This document shows, in pieces, positions 38,152 to 46,755 of a DNA stretch of 64,000 nt. This DNA is from Phytopythium helicoides (Eukaryota > Oomycota > Peronosporomycetes > Pythiales > Pythiaceae). Below the pieces are notes generated by a model. It saw nothing but the letters and a program-made list of their open reading frames with translations, was not told where the DNA came from and searched no databases. Within the stretch, counting starts at the first letter, position 1. Each line of letters begins with the position of its first letter. The position numbers and the translations under genes were made by a program. Location of the stretch: NCBI GenBank assembly GCA_024867545.1, contig JANFNE010000027.1, positions 620,001-684,000 of the forward strand. Direction: 5' to 3'.

Positions 38152-39993
38152 ATGCAATTATCGTCTGCTCCAAAGGGGCTCATTCTCCTCGACGATGACC
38201 AGCAGCGAACACTACGTCAAGGATGGGCGTACTCAGCGACCCCACCGCATTTTTCTCGCGAACACCAGCCACCAGCTATTGCATTCAATGCATCGACCGC
38301 GAACGAATCACGAGCGAATATCTCTGCTCGACTCCAAGAACCAAGGATCTCTTCAAGCAGTAGCCCACGCACCAACTTTACCAGTAATCGCGGCTGCAAA
38401 TTCACCCGTGAAAGCGGTGATGATGAGACCATGCTTTCCGCCGGTGGTAGCAGCAGCGAAAGGGGTGATCTGAACGAGTACACCACGGCCCGAGCCTCGA
38501 ATCCGTTCATTACGATCATGGAACGCGACAGCCAAGACGCAGTCGAGGCTTTCAAGGGGACACGACCCGCTGTAAACATCTCGATGCCGTACATCATCGT
38601 TGGTGCTGTGGTTGGCATCGCTCTCGGCATCCTGCTAAGCTATCTCAAGGTGTCGACAGTGGTGGCAGACTGGATTTCGTTGCCTGGCACACTCTTTCTT
38701 CGAGCCATCAAGTCACTTGTGGTGCCCTATGTGTTCTGCTCAGTAGCAGTAGCCATCGGTGATATCGTGTTTGTCGGCAAGGCCTCAGCCGTTGGCATCC
38801 AGACGTTCAAGGTGTTTTTCACGGAGGCAGCTACAGCAAGCCTCTCGGGTCTCCTGATCGCGCTGCTCTTCCGACCGTTGTTTCGGCACCAGATATATGA
38901 GGTAAACACAGAGGCAGCAATGGGACTCGTGTGCGGTAATGGACTCTCACTCGAGATGAAGAGTAACGGAACGCTGGCATGCAGCGGCGATCCGACTGGG
39001 CTTACCACGAATTCGACTCTTCGGATAATTGATGTGAATGACTCTTTCAAGGCAACGTCACCTGTGGATACTACAATTGGGGTCAGTGAACAGCTTTTAT
39101 CGATTCTCTCGACCATCGTTCCCGAAAACGTTTTCAAGTCCATGTACAACGTCGAGTTACTATCTGTCATCACATTTGCAATGGTCATGGGAGCGATCGC
39201 TGGTCGCAACTTCTTCAACAAGACACGTCGAGTCAACTACCTCTATGTTGTGCTTCTACAGCTTCGCAACACATTTTTCTTGGCAATCGAGTGGGTTATC
39301 TGGGCGACTCCAATTGCCATCGTATTCATTATTGCTGGCGCCTTTGCATCTAACGAAGATGCACTCAACAAACTTTCAGACGTGTACATCTACCCTCTGG
39401 CCACACTCTTCGCAGTTTTTATGCAGATTTTCGTGGTTGTCCCCATCGTCTATTTTATCTTTACACGATGCAACCCATACGCGCACATGCAGTATATGGT
39501 TCGGTCTTATGTGTTTGCTTTCTGTTCGGCCTCGTCACTAGCCACAGCACCAATCACACTTGGCTGCATCCAGAGAGCTCGCGTGTGCTCACAGTCGCTA
39601 ACAAACTTCGTCATCTCTGTTGGGGTCGTCGCGAATGTAACTGGAGCAGGCTGGTATTTTCCCATTGGGGTTGTTTTCGTGGCCGAATCTTCGGGGCACG
39701 GCGACGAGCTCACAACAGGACGAATTGTTGCTCTCTACTTTTTGTCACTTGTCGCCTGCTTTGGTACGCCTCCGATCCCAAGTGGCGGCATTGCCATGTT
39801 GTCAACTATCTATCAGACCGTATTCTCGACTACCAATCTTCCATCGACGTGGGCGTTATATGTGGCGATGGACGTGCTTATTGACCGCTTCGTGACGGTT
39901 TGCAATGTGAACGACGATATCATGGCGTTGAAGGTGATCGCCGAGAATACGGACGAGACTGTTGCCGGTGACCACCTTGGTTATCGGGATTAG
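38152..39993 (+). CDS. SLC1/DAACS-type amino acid:cation symporter, paralogue 1 (recombinant)
   Basis: A 613-aa plasma-membrane or organellar symporter of the dicarboxylate/amino acid:cation symporter fold. Start set at MQLSSAPKGLILLDDD by homology. The cytosolic N-terminus carries SPRTNFTSNRG and SNPFITIMERDSQDAVEAFKG. Then come the membrane core, a Cys-containing extracytoplasmic loop (NGLSLEMKSNGTLACSGDP), HP1 (SASSLATAPITL), TM7 NVTGAG, HP2 (GTPPIPSGG) and TM8 (DRFVTVCNVNDD). The TM8 position equivalent to the substrate-carboxylate Arg is Val. The first two thirds are almost identical to the copy at 62469-64000 and the last third resembles the 59802 copy, so this gene is a mosaic. Confidence 0.9.
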   Translation: MQLSSAPKGLILLDDDQQRTLRQGWAYSATPPHFSREHQPPAIAFNASTANESRANISARLQEPRISSSSSPRTNFTSNRGCKFTRESGDDETMLSAGGSSSERGDLNEYTTARASNPFITIMERDSQDAVEAFKGTRPAVNISMPYIIVGAVVGIALGILLSYLKVSTVVADWISLPGTLFLRAIKSLVVPYVFCSVAVAIGDIVFVGKASAVGIQTFKVFFTEAATASLSGLLIALLFRPLFRHQIYEVNTEAAMGLVCGNGLSLEMKSNGTLACSGDPTGLTTNSTLRIIDVNDSFKATSPVDTTIGVSEQLLSILSTIVPENVFKSMYNVELLSVITFAMVMGAIAGRNFFNKTRRVNYLYVVLLQLRNTFFLAIEWVIWATPIAIVFIIAGAFASNEDALNKLSDVYIYPLATLFAVFMQIFVVVPIVYFIFTRCNPYAHMQYMVRSYVFAFCSASSLATAPITLGCIQRARVCSQSLTNFVISVGVVANVTGAGWYFPIGVVFVAESSGHGDELTTGRIVALYFLSLVACFGTPPIPSGGIAMLSTIYQTVFSTTNLPSTWALYVAMDVLIDRFVTVCNVNDDIMALKVIAENTDETVAGDHLGYRD

Positions 39994-40953
39994 ATTGTGA
40001 ACTCCAGAAGATATAATAATGACTGGGAAGCTTTTTGCTCTTGTCAATCTGGTCATTTGCAAATGAGAGTTCGAAGCTGGTGTGACTACGGCGAGTTCAG
40101 ATATTGAAGACTGCCATCACAGAGACAGTGACTTCAAGCCTCCTAGGACTTGTGAAGTTGCAACCAACATGACTCTGATGACAACCGTGCATGGGATGAC
40201 AGACTATTGCACGATATGTGGGCTTGAACATGTTTTTTGGTGCGAGCATCTTGAAGAAATAGGTCAGCTACTGGTCAATCAATCCAATCAGTGCGTACAT
40301 AGTTGATATGATCGCTGCAAACACGTCGCTCGATATACGGTACTTGCCGAACAACAGCACCATTTGACTCAAGGCAATTATCGAGAAAACGTCGAGACCG
40401 TAGTCAGTGACCATCTTGGGCATCGGGGTTAGTACTTCGAAGTACCAATTTAGGCTCAGAGTTATATGGAGCTCGCCATTCTGCATTCGGGACCCGGAGT
40501 ACGTGCCATCTGTCGTCTGTCGTCACCGGTTGCCCACCAATGTAAACCCCTCAATGCGCTACATGCATATATGCTGCAGTGGCACATCACACGCGTGCGT
40601 GCAATGCCAATCCTTCCGACAACGGAAGACCCTACCATTACGTGTTTTGGCGATGGGTGTTTGAGTGCAACTTATTAGTCAGTCGATAGAGTTCATCTCG
40701 GTCTCTTTCGTGGAGGACAAGGGGAAAGGATCTGCCATCACGGGAATGACTGAGCCAGAGCTGGGCCACTGTACCGAGACCAACAAGCATCCTATACAGT
40801 ACCCTAGGACAGCGCACAGCTGTGAGCTCCGCAACGCTCGGTCCGGCCTTGAGAGTTCCTTCGCTTCGATTCCAAGGTCTCACGTGCTCTCATTCGCGAT
40901 TTTGCTGGCCAACTGGTACCACCTCAAGTTAGCTGACTGCTCACCTCACAGCA
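39994..40953. other. intergenic with possible gene remnant
   Basis: Mostly featureless. On the minus strand about 40268-40545 there is a hydrophobic protein-like stretch (NGELHITLSLNWYFEVLTP... VFSIIALSQMVLLFG) ending at a proper stop. Upstream protein-like sequence is interrupted by in-frame TGA and TAG, suggesting a broken membrane-protein gene of unknown family. Confidence 0.35.
40890..40905 (+). promoter_or_regulatory. Inr-FPR core promoter
   Basis: TCATTCGCGATTTTGC, 64 nt upstream of the ATG. The same element recurs in reverse orientation before several paralogues on the other strand. Confidence 0.65.
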
Positions 40954-42816
40954 ATGCAGCAGCCGCCTGCTCCTCCCGCGCAGACAGGGCTCGTCCTGCT
41001 CGATGACGAGCAGCATCAAGCGCTTCGACGGGAGCGGGCTGGAACCACCTTTAGCCAGGGACGGGCTTCCTTGGGAGTGGCATCACGCCGCGGGGTCTCA
41101 ACTGATGCGACGATCACAAACGGTTCGCGACCTTCTGGGTCAACTCGCAGTCGCTTGGCGAGTGGAGGAAGCGTCCCTTCTTCACAGAGCCCTCGCACCA
41201 ACTTTACCACTCGCAATAAGCTGGACCTTGAGAACGACAGAAGCGATGAAGTAACTCTGATGTCGGTCGGAAGTAGCGGCAAGGGCAGGGCGGACGAGTA
41301 CACGATGATCCGGGGGTCCAATCCGTTCGTCACAATCGAAGAGCGCGACAGTCAGGATGCGATCGAGGGGTTCAAGGGAACACGATCAAGTGTCAATGTG
41401 TCGGTCACGTACATCATTATCGGCGCTGTGGTTGGCGTTGCAATTGGCATCCTGCTGAGTTTCCTGAAAGTGTCACAGGTGGTTGCTGCGTGGGTTTCGA
41501 TCCCTGGGATACTCTTTCTTCGAGCTATCAAGTCACTTGTGGAGCCCTACGTGTTCTGCTCGGTTGCAGTTGCTATTGGTGACATTGTGTTTGTCGGCAA
41601 GGTCTCAGCTATTGGAATCCAAACACTTAAAGTGTTTATAACGGAGGCAGCAACAGCAAGTCTCTCAGGTCTTATAATCGCGTTGCTCTTCCGACCGGTC
41701 TTCCGCTCAAAGACATACGACACAACTCCATCCGAACCGATGGCTTTTGTCTGCGGCAACAATCTCTCGCTGGAAATGCAAAGAAACGGGGCTTTGACGT
41801 GCACTGGTAATCCGTCTGAGCTGACGGCGTCCTCGACATTCCAAATCATTGACGTGAACAGCGTATTCACAGTCAGTGACTCGGCTCAGTACTCGACGAT
41901 CAATTTGAGCGACCAGATAGTTACCATCCTTGTGGCCCTCGTCCCCGAGAACATTTTCAGCGCAATGTACAACGTCGATCTGCTATCCGTCATCACGTTC
42001 GCAATGGTCATGGGAGCGATCGCTGGCCGCAACTTCTTCAACCAGACACGGAAAGTCAATTACCTGTACACGGTGCTTCTTCAACTCCGTAACACATTCT
42101 TCTTGGCAATCGAGTGGGTGATTTCGGCGACTCCTATAGCAATTGCGTTCATCATTGCTGGCTCGTTGGCATCCAACAACGATGCAGTTAACGAGTTTTC
42201 GGATGCGTATGTCTACCCGCTCGCGGCGCTGTGTGCTATGGTGGTGCAGATCTTCGTGGTTGTTCCCATCGTCTACTTCCTCTTCACGCGATGCAACCCG
42301 TATACGTACATGAAACTCATGGTGCGATCATATGTGTTCGCTTTCTGTTCGTCATCGTCGCTGGCTACTGCACCAATCACGATCAACTGCATCCAAAAAG
42401 CTCGCGTATGCTCCCAGTCTCTGGCGAACTTTGTCATTTCAGTCGGCGTAGCCGCCAACATGACTGGTGCAGGGTGGTATTATCCAATTGGGATCGTGTT
42501 TTTGGCCGAGTCTTCTGGCAATGGTGACGAGCTGACGGTCACACGCATTGTGGTGCTCTACCTCTTGACACTGATTGGGTGCTTTGGCACGCCGCCTGTT
42601 CCCGGTGGTGGTATCACCATCATGGCAACGCTTTACCAGACCATTTTCGCGACCAGCGACTTCCCGTCGACTTGGCCATTGTACGTGGCGATGGATGTGA
42701 TAGTGGATCGCTTCTCGACCATTTGCAGCGTGAACGACGACATCATGGCGCTGAAGGTGATCGCGGAGAACACGGACGAGACCGTCGCGGGCGACCACCT
42801 CGGCCATCGTGAGTAG
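40954..42816 (+). CDS. SLC1/DAACS-type amino acid:cation symporter, paralogue 2
   Basis: A 620-aa symporter. The N-terminal tag LVLLDDEQ (13-20), SPRTNFTTRNK (79-89) and SNPF (122-125) precede TM1 near 153. HP1 has four serines (466-469) like the SLC1 SSSS signature. TM7 is NMTGAG (502-507), where the canonical motif is NMDGT, so the cation-binding Asp is Thr. HP2 is GTPPVPGGG (546-554). TM8 is DRFSTICSVNDD (585-596): Asp585 and Asp596 are conserved, the substrate Arg is Ser588 and the usual Asn is Ser592. Together these argue against acidic substrates and suggest altered ion coupling. Intronless; the conserved tail ENTDETVAGDHLG is shared by the family. Confidence 0.9.
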   Translation: MQQPPAPPAQTGLVLLDDEQHQALRRERAGTTFSQGRASLGVASRRGVSTDATITNGSRPSGSTRSRLASGGSVPSSQSPRTNFTTRNKLDLENDRSDEVTLMSVGSSGKGRADEYTMIRGSNPFVTIEERDSQDAIEGFKGTRSSVNVSVTYIIIGAVVGVAIGILLSFLKVSQVVAAWVSIPGILFLRAIKSLVEPYVFCSVAVAIGDIVFVGKVSAIGIQTLKVFITEAATASLSGLIIALLFRPVFRSKTYDTTPSEPMAFVCGNNLSLEMQRNGALTCTGNPSELTASSTFQIIDVNSVFTVSDSAQYSTINLSDQIVTILVALVPENIFSAMYNVDLLSVITFAMVMGAIAGRNFFNQTRKVNYLYTVLLQLRNTFFLAIEWVISATPIAIAFIIAGSLASNNDAVNEFSDAYVYPLAALCAMVVQIFVVVPIVYFLFTRCNPYTYMKLMVRSYVFAFCSSSSLATAPITINCIQKARVCSQSLANFVISVGVAANMTGAGWYYPIGIVFLAESSGNGDELTVTRIVVLYLLTLIGCFGTPPVPGGGITIMATLYQTIFATSDFPSTWPLYVAMDVIVDRFSTICSVNDDIMALKVIAENTDETVAGDHLGHRE

Positions 42817-43002
42817 AAGAAGATGCATTGGGAGTCGCGTGGTGTCAATTTTTCACAGCAACCCTAGCTCGTGTCCGCATAAATAAACACCGTAGTGTAA
42901 ACATACACTAAGCATCGTCAACCTTTTTGAAACGAGTGGCGGCCATCCCATACTGAAGCCAAGTCACCTGCGGACCACCAGCCATTTCGACCGACGGCGC
43001 CC

Positions 43003-43818
43003 ATGGCGGAGCAGCTCTCGAGCGAGCGCGAGGCCGTGCTGGCGCGGCGACGCGAGCTGCGCAAGGCCAAGAAGGCCAAGGGCCGAGCCTTCAAGCAGGA
43101 GAAGCAGCGTGCACGCGCCGACAAGAAGCAGGAGATCGTGGCGCGCATCCGCGCCAAGCGCGACGAGGCCATGGCCGCCAAGGCCAAGGCGAGCTACGGC
43201 GCCAATGCTAATGCTGGCGCCGGAGAGTGCTGGCTGTGCGGCGAGAGCGGCCACCAGAAGACCGAGTGCCCCAATCGCGGGGCTGCCGACCTGAGCAAGA
43301 CGTGCTTCCAGTGCCGGCGGCGTGGACACACGTCGGCCAACTGCCCGCAGACGCAGGGCGGAGGAGGAGGAGGGGCCAACGTCTGCTTCAACTGCGGCTC
43401 GGACCAGCACCGACTCAGGGACTGCACCAAGCCGCGCGTCAACGGCGGCGCCAGCTTCGCCACATGCTTCGTGTGCAACCAGACCGGACACCTCAGCTCC
43501 AAGTGCCCGCAGTCCACCACGGGCGTCTACCCGCGCGGCGGATGCTGCAAGGTCTGCAAGAGCATTGAGCACCTGGCGAGAGACTGCCCGTCCGCCAACA
43601 TCTCGGTCGACGGCGGCGCCGGCGTCCGTGCAAACACCAAGAAGACGTTTGACGACGAGGACGAGGACGAGCAGCCCGCGGCCAGCAACCCTGTCGACGA
43701 CACGGGCGACGCGCTGGACGACTTTGAGCTCGACGACGACGACGAGGGCAAGGCCAAGGGCAAGCGCTCCCACTCGGGCAAGCACGGCAACCGGTCATCC
43801 AAGCGCGGGAAATACTAA
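43003..43818 (+). CDS. CCHC zinc-knuckle protein, ZCCHC9-like
   Basis: A 271-aa nuclear/nucleolar RNA-binding-type protein. A strongly basic N-terminal helix (RRRELRKAKKAKGRAFKQEK) is followed by five CCHC knuckles at 76-89, 101-114, 128-141, 155-168 and 182-195. The last two (CFVCNQTGHLSSKC; CKVCKSIEHLARDC), separated by PQSTTGVYPRGG, match the ZCCHC9 arrangement. An acidic stretch and a basic nuclear-localisation-like tail (KRGKY) close the protein. ZCCHC9 proteins usually have four knuckles, so one extra is present. Convergent with the membrane-protein gene 82 bp away. Confidence 0.88.
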   Translation: MAEQLSSEREAVLARRRELRKAKKAKGRAFKQEKQRARADKKQEIVARIRAKRDEAMAAKAKASYGANANAGAGECWLCGESGHQKTECPNRGAADLSKTCFQCRRRGHTSANCPQTQGGGGGGANVCFNCGSDQHRLRDCTKPRVNGGASFATCFVCNQTGHLSSKCPQSTTGVYPRGGCCKVCKSIEHLARDCPSANISVDGGAGVRANTKKTFDDEDEDEQPAASNPVDDTGDALDDFELDDDDEGKAKGKRSHSGKHGNRSSKRGKY

Positions 43819-43900
43819 GCTCACCGTAAACGCTAATCCAATGTTCATTGCTCGTCCGTTCGCGCGAGAGCGTGCCGCGCAGCTCTACTGTAGCTGTCTG

Positions 43901-44673
43901 TTACTCCTCCTTGGAGCCATCGTGCATCCGAAAGTCCTCGGCCTTGATGTTGTGCTTCTTGAGCAGCTCCTTGAACTCGTCGTCGTAGTCGTCGTTCGTC
44001 TGGATGCGCGGGCCGTGCTCCGGGAACTTGTCCTTGTACCTCTTGAGCATGCCTGCGTGCAGCTCGTTCCAGCTGACGTTGGACTCCTTGCCCTCCTTGG
44101 CCTCCTCGCGCAGCTCCTTCTCGATCTGCTGCAGGCCCTGGAAGAGCTCTTTGGCGCCGTCCGACTCTTTCTTCTTCTTCTTGCGCTCGCGCACCTCGCT
44201 CTCGCCCGAGCCAGGCACCTTGACGAGCCTTCCGGATCCTGCTCCACGCCACGGTGAGCCCTCTGCCAACCCGCAAGCAGCCTGCAGCCGTGAGTACCGT
44301 CGGTCGTGAGCTCCTCGTCGACCTTCTCCTCTCCTTCCTCCTCCTCGTCGCTGCTCTCCTCCTCGTCGCTGCTGCCCACGAGCGTCTTGGAGAGCTGCGG
44401 CCGCTCCTGCACAGACACCGACCGATCCCACTCAAGTGAGCGAAAGACCGCAAAAAGAGCCGAGAAACGCCGCGGACGCACGCGCAGCCGCTCCTTCTCC
44501 TGCAGCGCCGCCTCCTCGTCCAGCGCGCGGTTCACGCGCTTGGCCACAAAGTAGGCGACCATGAGCAGGACGTAGTACTTGGCCACGGGCGCCAGGAACT
44601 GCACAAAGTCCAGCAGCGACAGCGGCGCTTTGGCCTTGGACGGCGAGTACGGCTCCTCGTCCGCGTCGCTCAT
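43901..44673 (-). CDS. unknown single-pass membrane protein
   Basis: Predicted 237 aa from exons 44298-44673 and 43901-44238, separated by a 59-nt intron with donor GTACTC and acceptor CAG. Without the intron the frame is lost before a well-formed lysine/glutamate-rich C-terminus, so the intron is inferred. One hydrophobic helix (LLDFVQFLAPVAKYYVLLMVAYF, given in part) lies near residues 20-42. It is followed by a basic segment, an acidic stretch (DEEESSDEEEEGEE), KKKKK, and a helical tail with SWNELHAGMLKRYKDKFPEHG. I do not recognise the family. The tail resembles a coiled-coil or binding module facing the cytosol. Confidence 0.7.
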
Positions 44674-44795
44674 GCCGGTAGCTTTCAAAGTGTCGTAAGG
44701 GGATCGATCGACGTGTCGAGCGTAGCTCAAAGTCATGCGGTTGAGGAGGATGTGTATTCTGTTAGAGAGGTTCAACGTGGTCAAGCTCCGCGGCG

Positions 44796-46499
44796 TCACA
44801 GCAAGTCCTTGACCTCGTCCATGAAGGCGTCGAACTCCTTGGAAACGGAGCCTGCGTCCTTGCTGGAGTCTGTTGGAGCCATGGGCGCGAGGGGAGGGCC
44901 GGGAGCGGATGGACGAGGCGGAGGGGGAGGCGGACGCGGACCTGGGGCTGACACGAGAGGCCGCGTGACTGCTGCAGGAGCACGCGGAGCCTGCTTGCGC
45001 TGCACCCGCAGAGCGACTGGAACGAGTGATCGCAGCTGAGCGAGCTTCTCCTCCTTCTCTTCGTCGTCCATTTGCTCGTCTGCGTCGCTCGCGTCTTCTG
45101 GAGGAGGATACGGCGCCACGACATCGCTCATCTCGACGTTGACCGACGCCGAGTCGAACTGCTCAGAGAGTCCTTCGTCCTGATCTTGCTCATCAGGATG
45201 GGGTAATCCAGCAGCAGGCATGGGAACGGGAGGAGGCGGTGGAATCGAAGCTGCGGCTGATGGCGGAGGCGGGGGACGCAGCGGAACAGGTCCAGGAGGA
45301 AGCGGAGGACGCGGAGGAATCTGGATAATTCCCGGCGGAATCGGCCCTGGAGGGAGCGGAGGACGCTTCCCAGGTCGCATTGGAGCTGTGGGCACTTGTG
45401 AAACTTATGGTTAGATCGAGAGCAAAGATGTCAATCTGGGAGTGCGCACAGTTTACCTTGTCCTGGGGCAGGTCGAGGAGGTGGAGGCGGGATGCCATTC
45501 CTGCCGCCATCGAACCGCGGCGGACCTCTCGGACCTCGTGACGGGTGCGGATGACTCCCGTCACGGGGACCGTAGTGCTTGACTCTCTGGTTTGGAGGTG
45601 CTGGAGGACGGCCGACCGGCATTGGGGGCGGGACCTTGTACATTTGAGGCTTTCCTGGCGGTGGCGCACCGAACGGATTCAGCGTTGGGTGGTAGTAGAT
45701 AGAGTTCTGTCCACGGCAAGCGATAGAGCAATGTTGGGTTAGAAGGAAGTGTGGCAAGCCTCGAAACCTCGCAATGATGTTACCTCGGGGCTCTGGTAGC
45801 GAGCGCGGTTTTCGGCCTCCAGATCCTTCAGTGACTGTGCACCACAGCAAGCGAATCCCAAGTCAGCACTCGCAGTCAACAAAACATCGTAACAGAGCAT
45901 CACAGCACCTTTGGCGCGCTGCTTGCTGCGGCTGCGCTCCTCTTCTGCTCTTCCTCTTCCTAAAGATCCGTCCAAGCATTTGTGAGACCAGCTCCACTTG
46001 CGCAGATCGCTCTGTAGCAACCGAGATCTCACCTCCTTCCGCTTCTTGACCACCGCCTTGAGCGTGTCCTCCAGCTGCACCAGTCAGCGTCAGCACCCGT
46101 GAGCCCTTCCCATTGCTGCAACGCCGGTATTTTTTTGACAACCCTCACACCTCCTGCTTGCGCTTGCGCGTGGGCCCGTCCGTCGGGTTGGTCTGCACCT
46201 GCCGCTCGAGCTTCTTGATCTGCTCAACGGCCACCTCAAAGTCAGCCCCTCGTGCGTCTCGCATCCCTCACGACGCCCTCTGTCTCGCCTGGTCCTGCAG
46301 CTCCTCCGGGTCGAGCGTCGCGAGCTTGGCTTGCTTGCTCTTCTGGCGCTCCAGGCGGTTCTTCTTGAGCTCCTGCGGGCCGCAAACTCCGCCATCAGCT
46401 CCCCAGCAGTCTTAACGAGGCTAGCAGCAGCCGAAGACGTGCCTTCTTCTTCTGCTCGCGCCTGTAGGCGTCCATCGGGTTGAGCGCCTTGGCCACCAT
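44796..46499 (-). CDS. WBP11: WBP11 splicing factor homologue (WW-domain-binding)
   Basis: Nuclear spliceosome-associated protein. Eight exons: 46443-46499, 46289-46372, 46151-46219, 46033-46074, 45909-45959, 45784-45834, 45457-45706 and 44796-45394, giving about 400 aa. The N-terminus MVAKALNPMDAYRREQKKK joins ELKKNRLERQKSKQ as in the WBP11 family. Middle exons encode the SIYYHPTLNPFGAPPPGKP region. Pro-rich WW-ligand blocks (PPGPIPPG, PPPPPPRP) follow. The C-terminus has the family hallmarks LVPVALRVQRK and a terminal EFDAFMDEVKDLL. Six introns are phase 0. Introns 1 and 2 start with GC, not GT. The acceptor of intron 2 (46220 or 46235) and of intron 7 (two AGs nine bases apart) could each go either way without changing frame. 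Confidence 0.88.
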
Positions 46500-46755
46500 G
46501 GTGACCGCCGTGCTGCGCCTTCCAAAATGGCGTTAGGGCCAATCGCCGGATTTACAGCCAATCATTGCATTTATAATAGAGACTATCCAATGAAAACACA
46601 AAGCTATAAAATAGTCGCTATCACGGCAACTTGGTCAAGCTGATGAAGAGATGATCATCCGCCAGCATCAGCACGTACAACACAACTGGTCTCTATTCGC
46701 GTCATTACATATATCAAAATCGCTTCTGGGCGGATAGGAGCTCGTTGGTGCGAGC

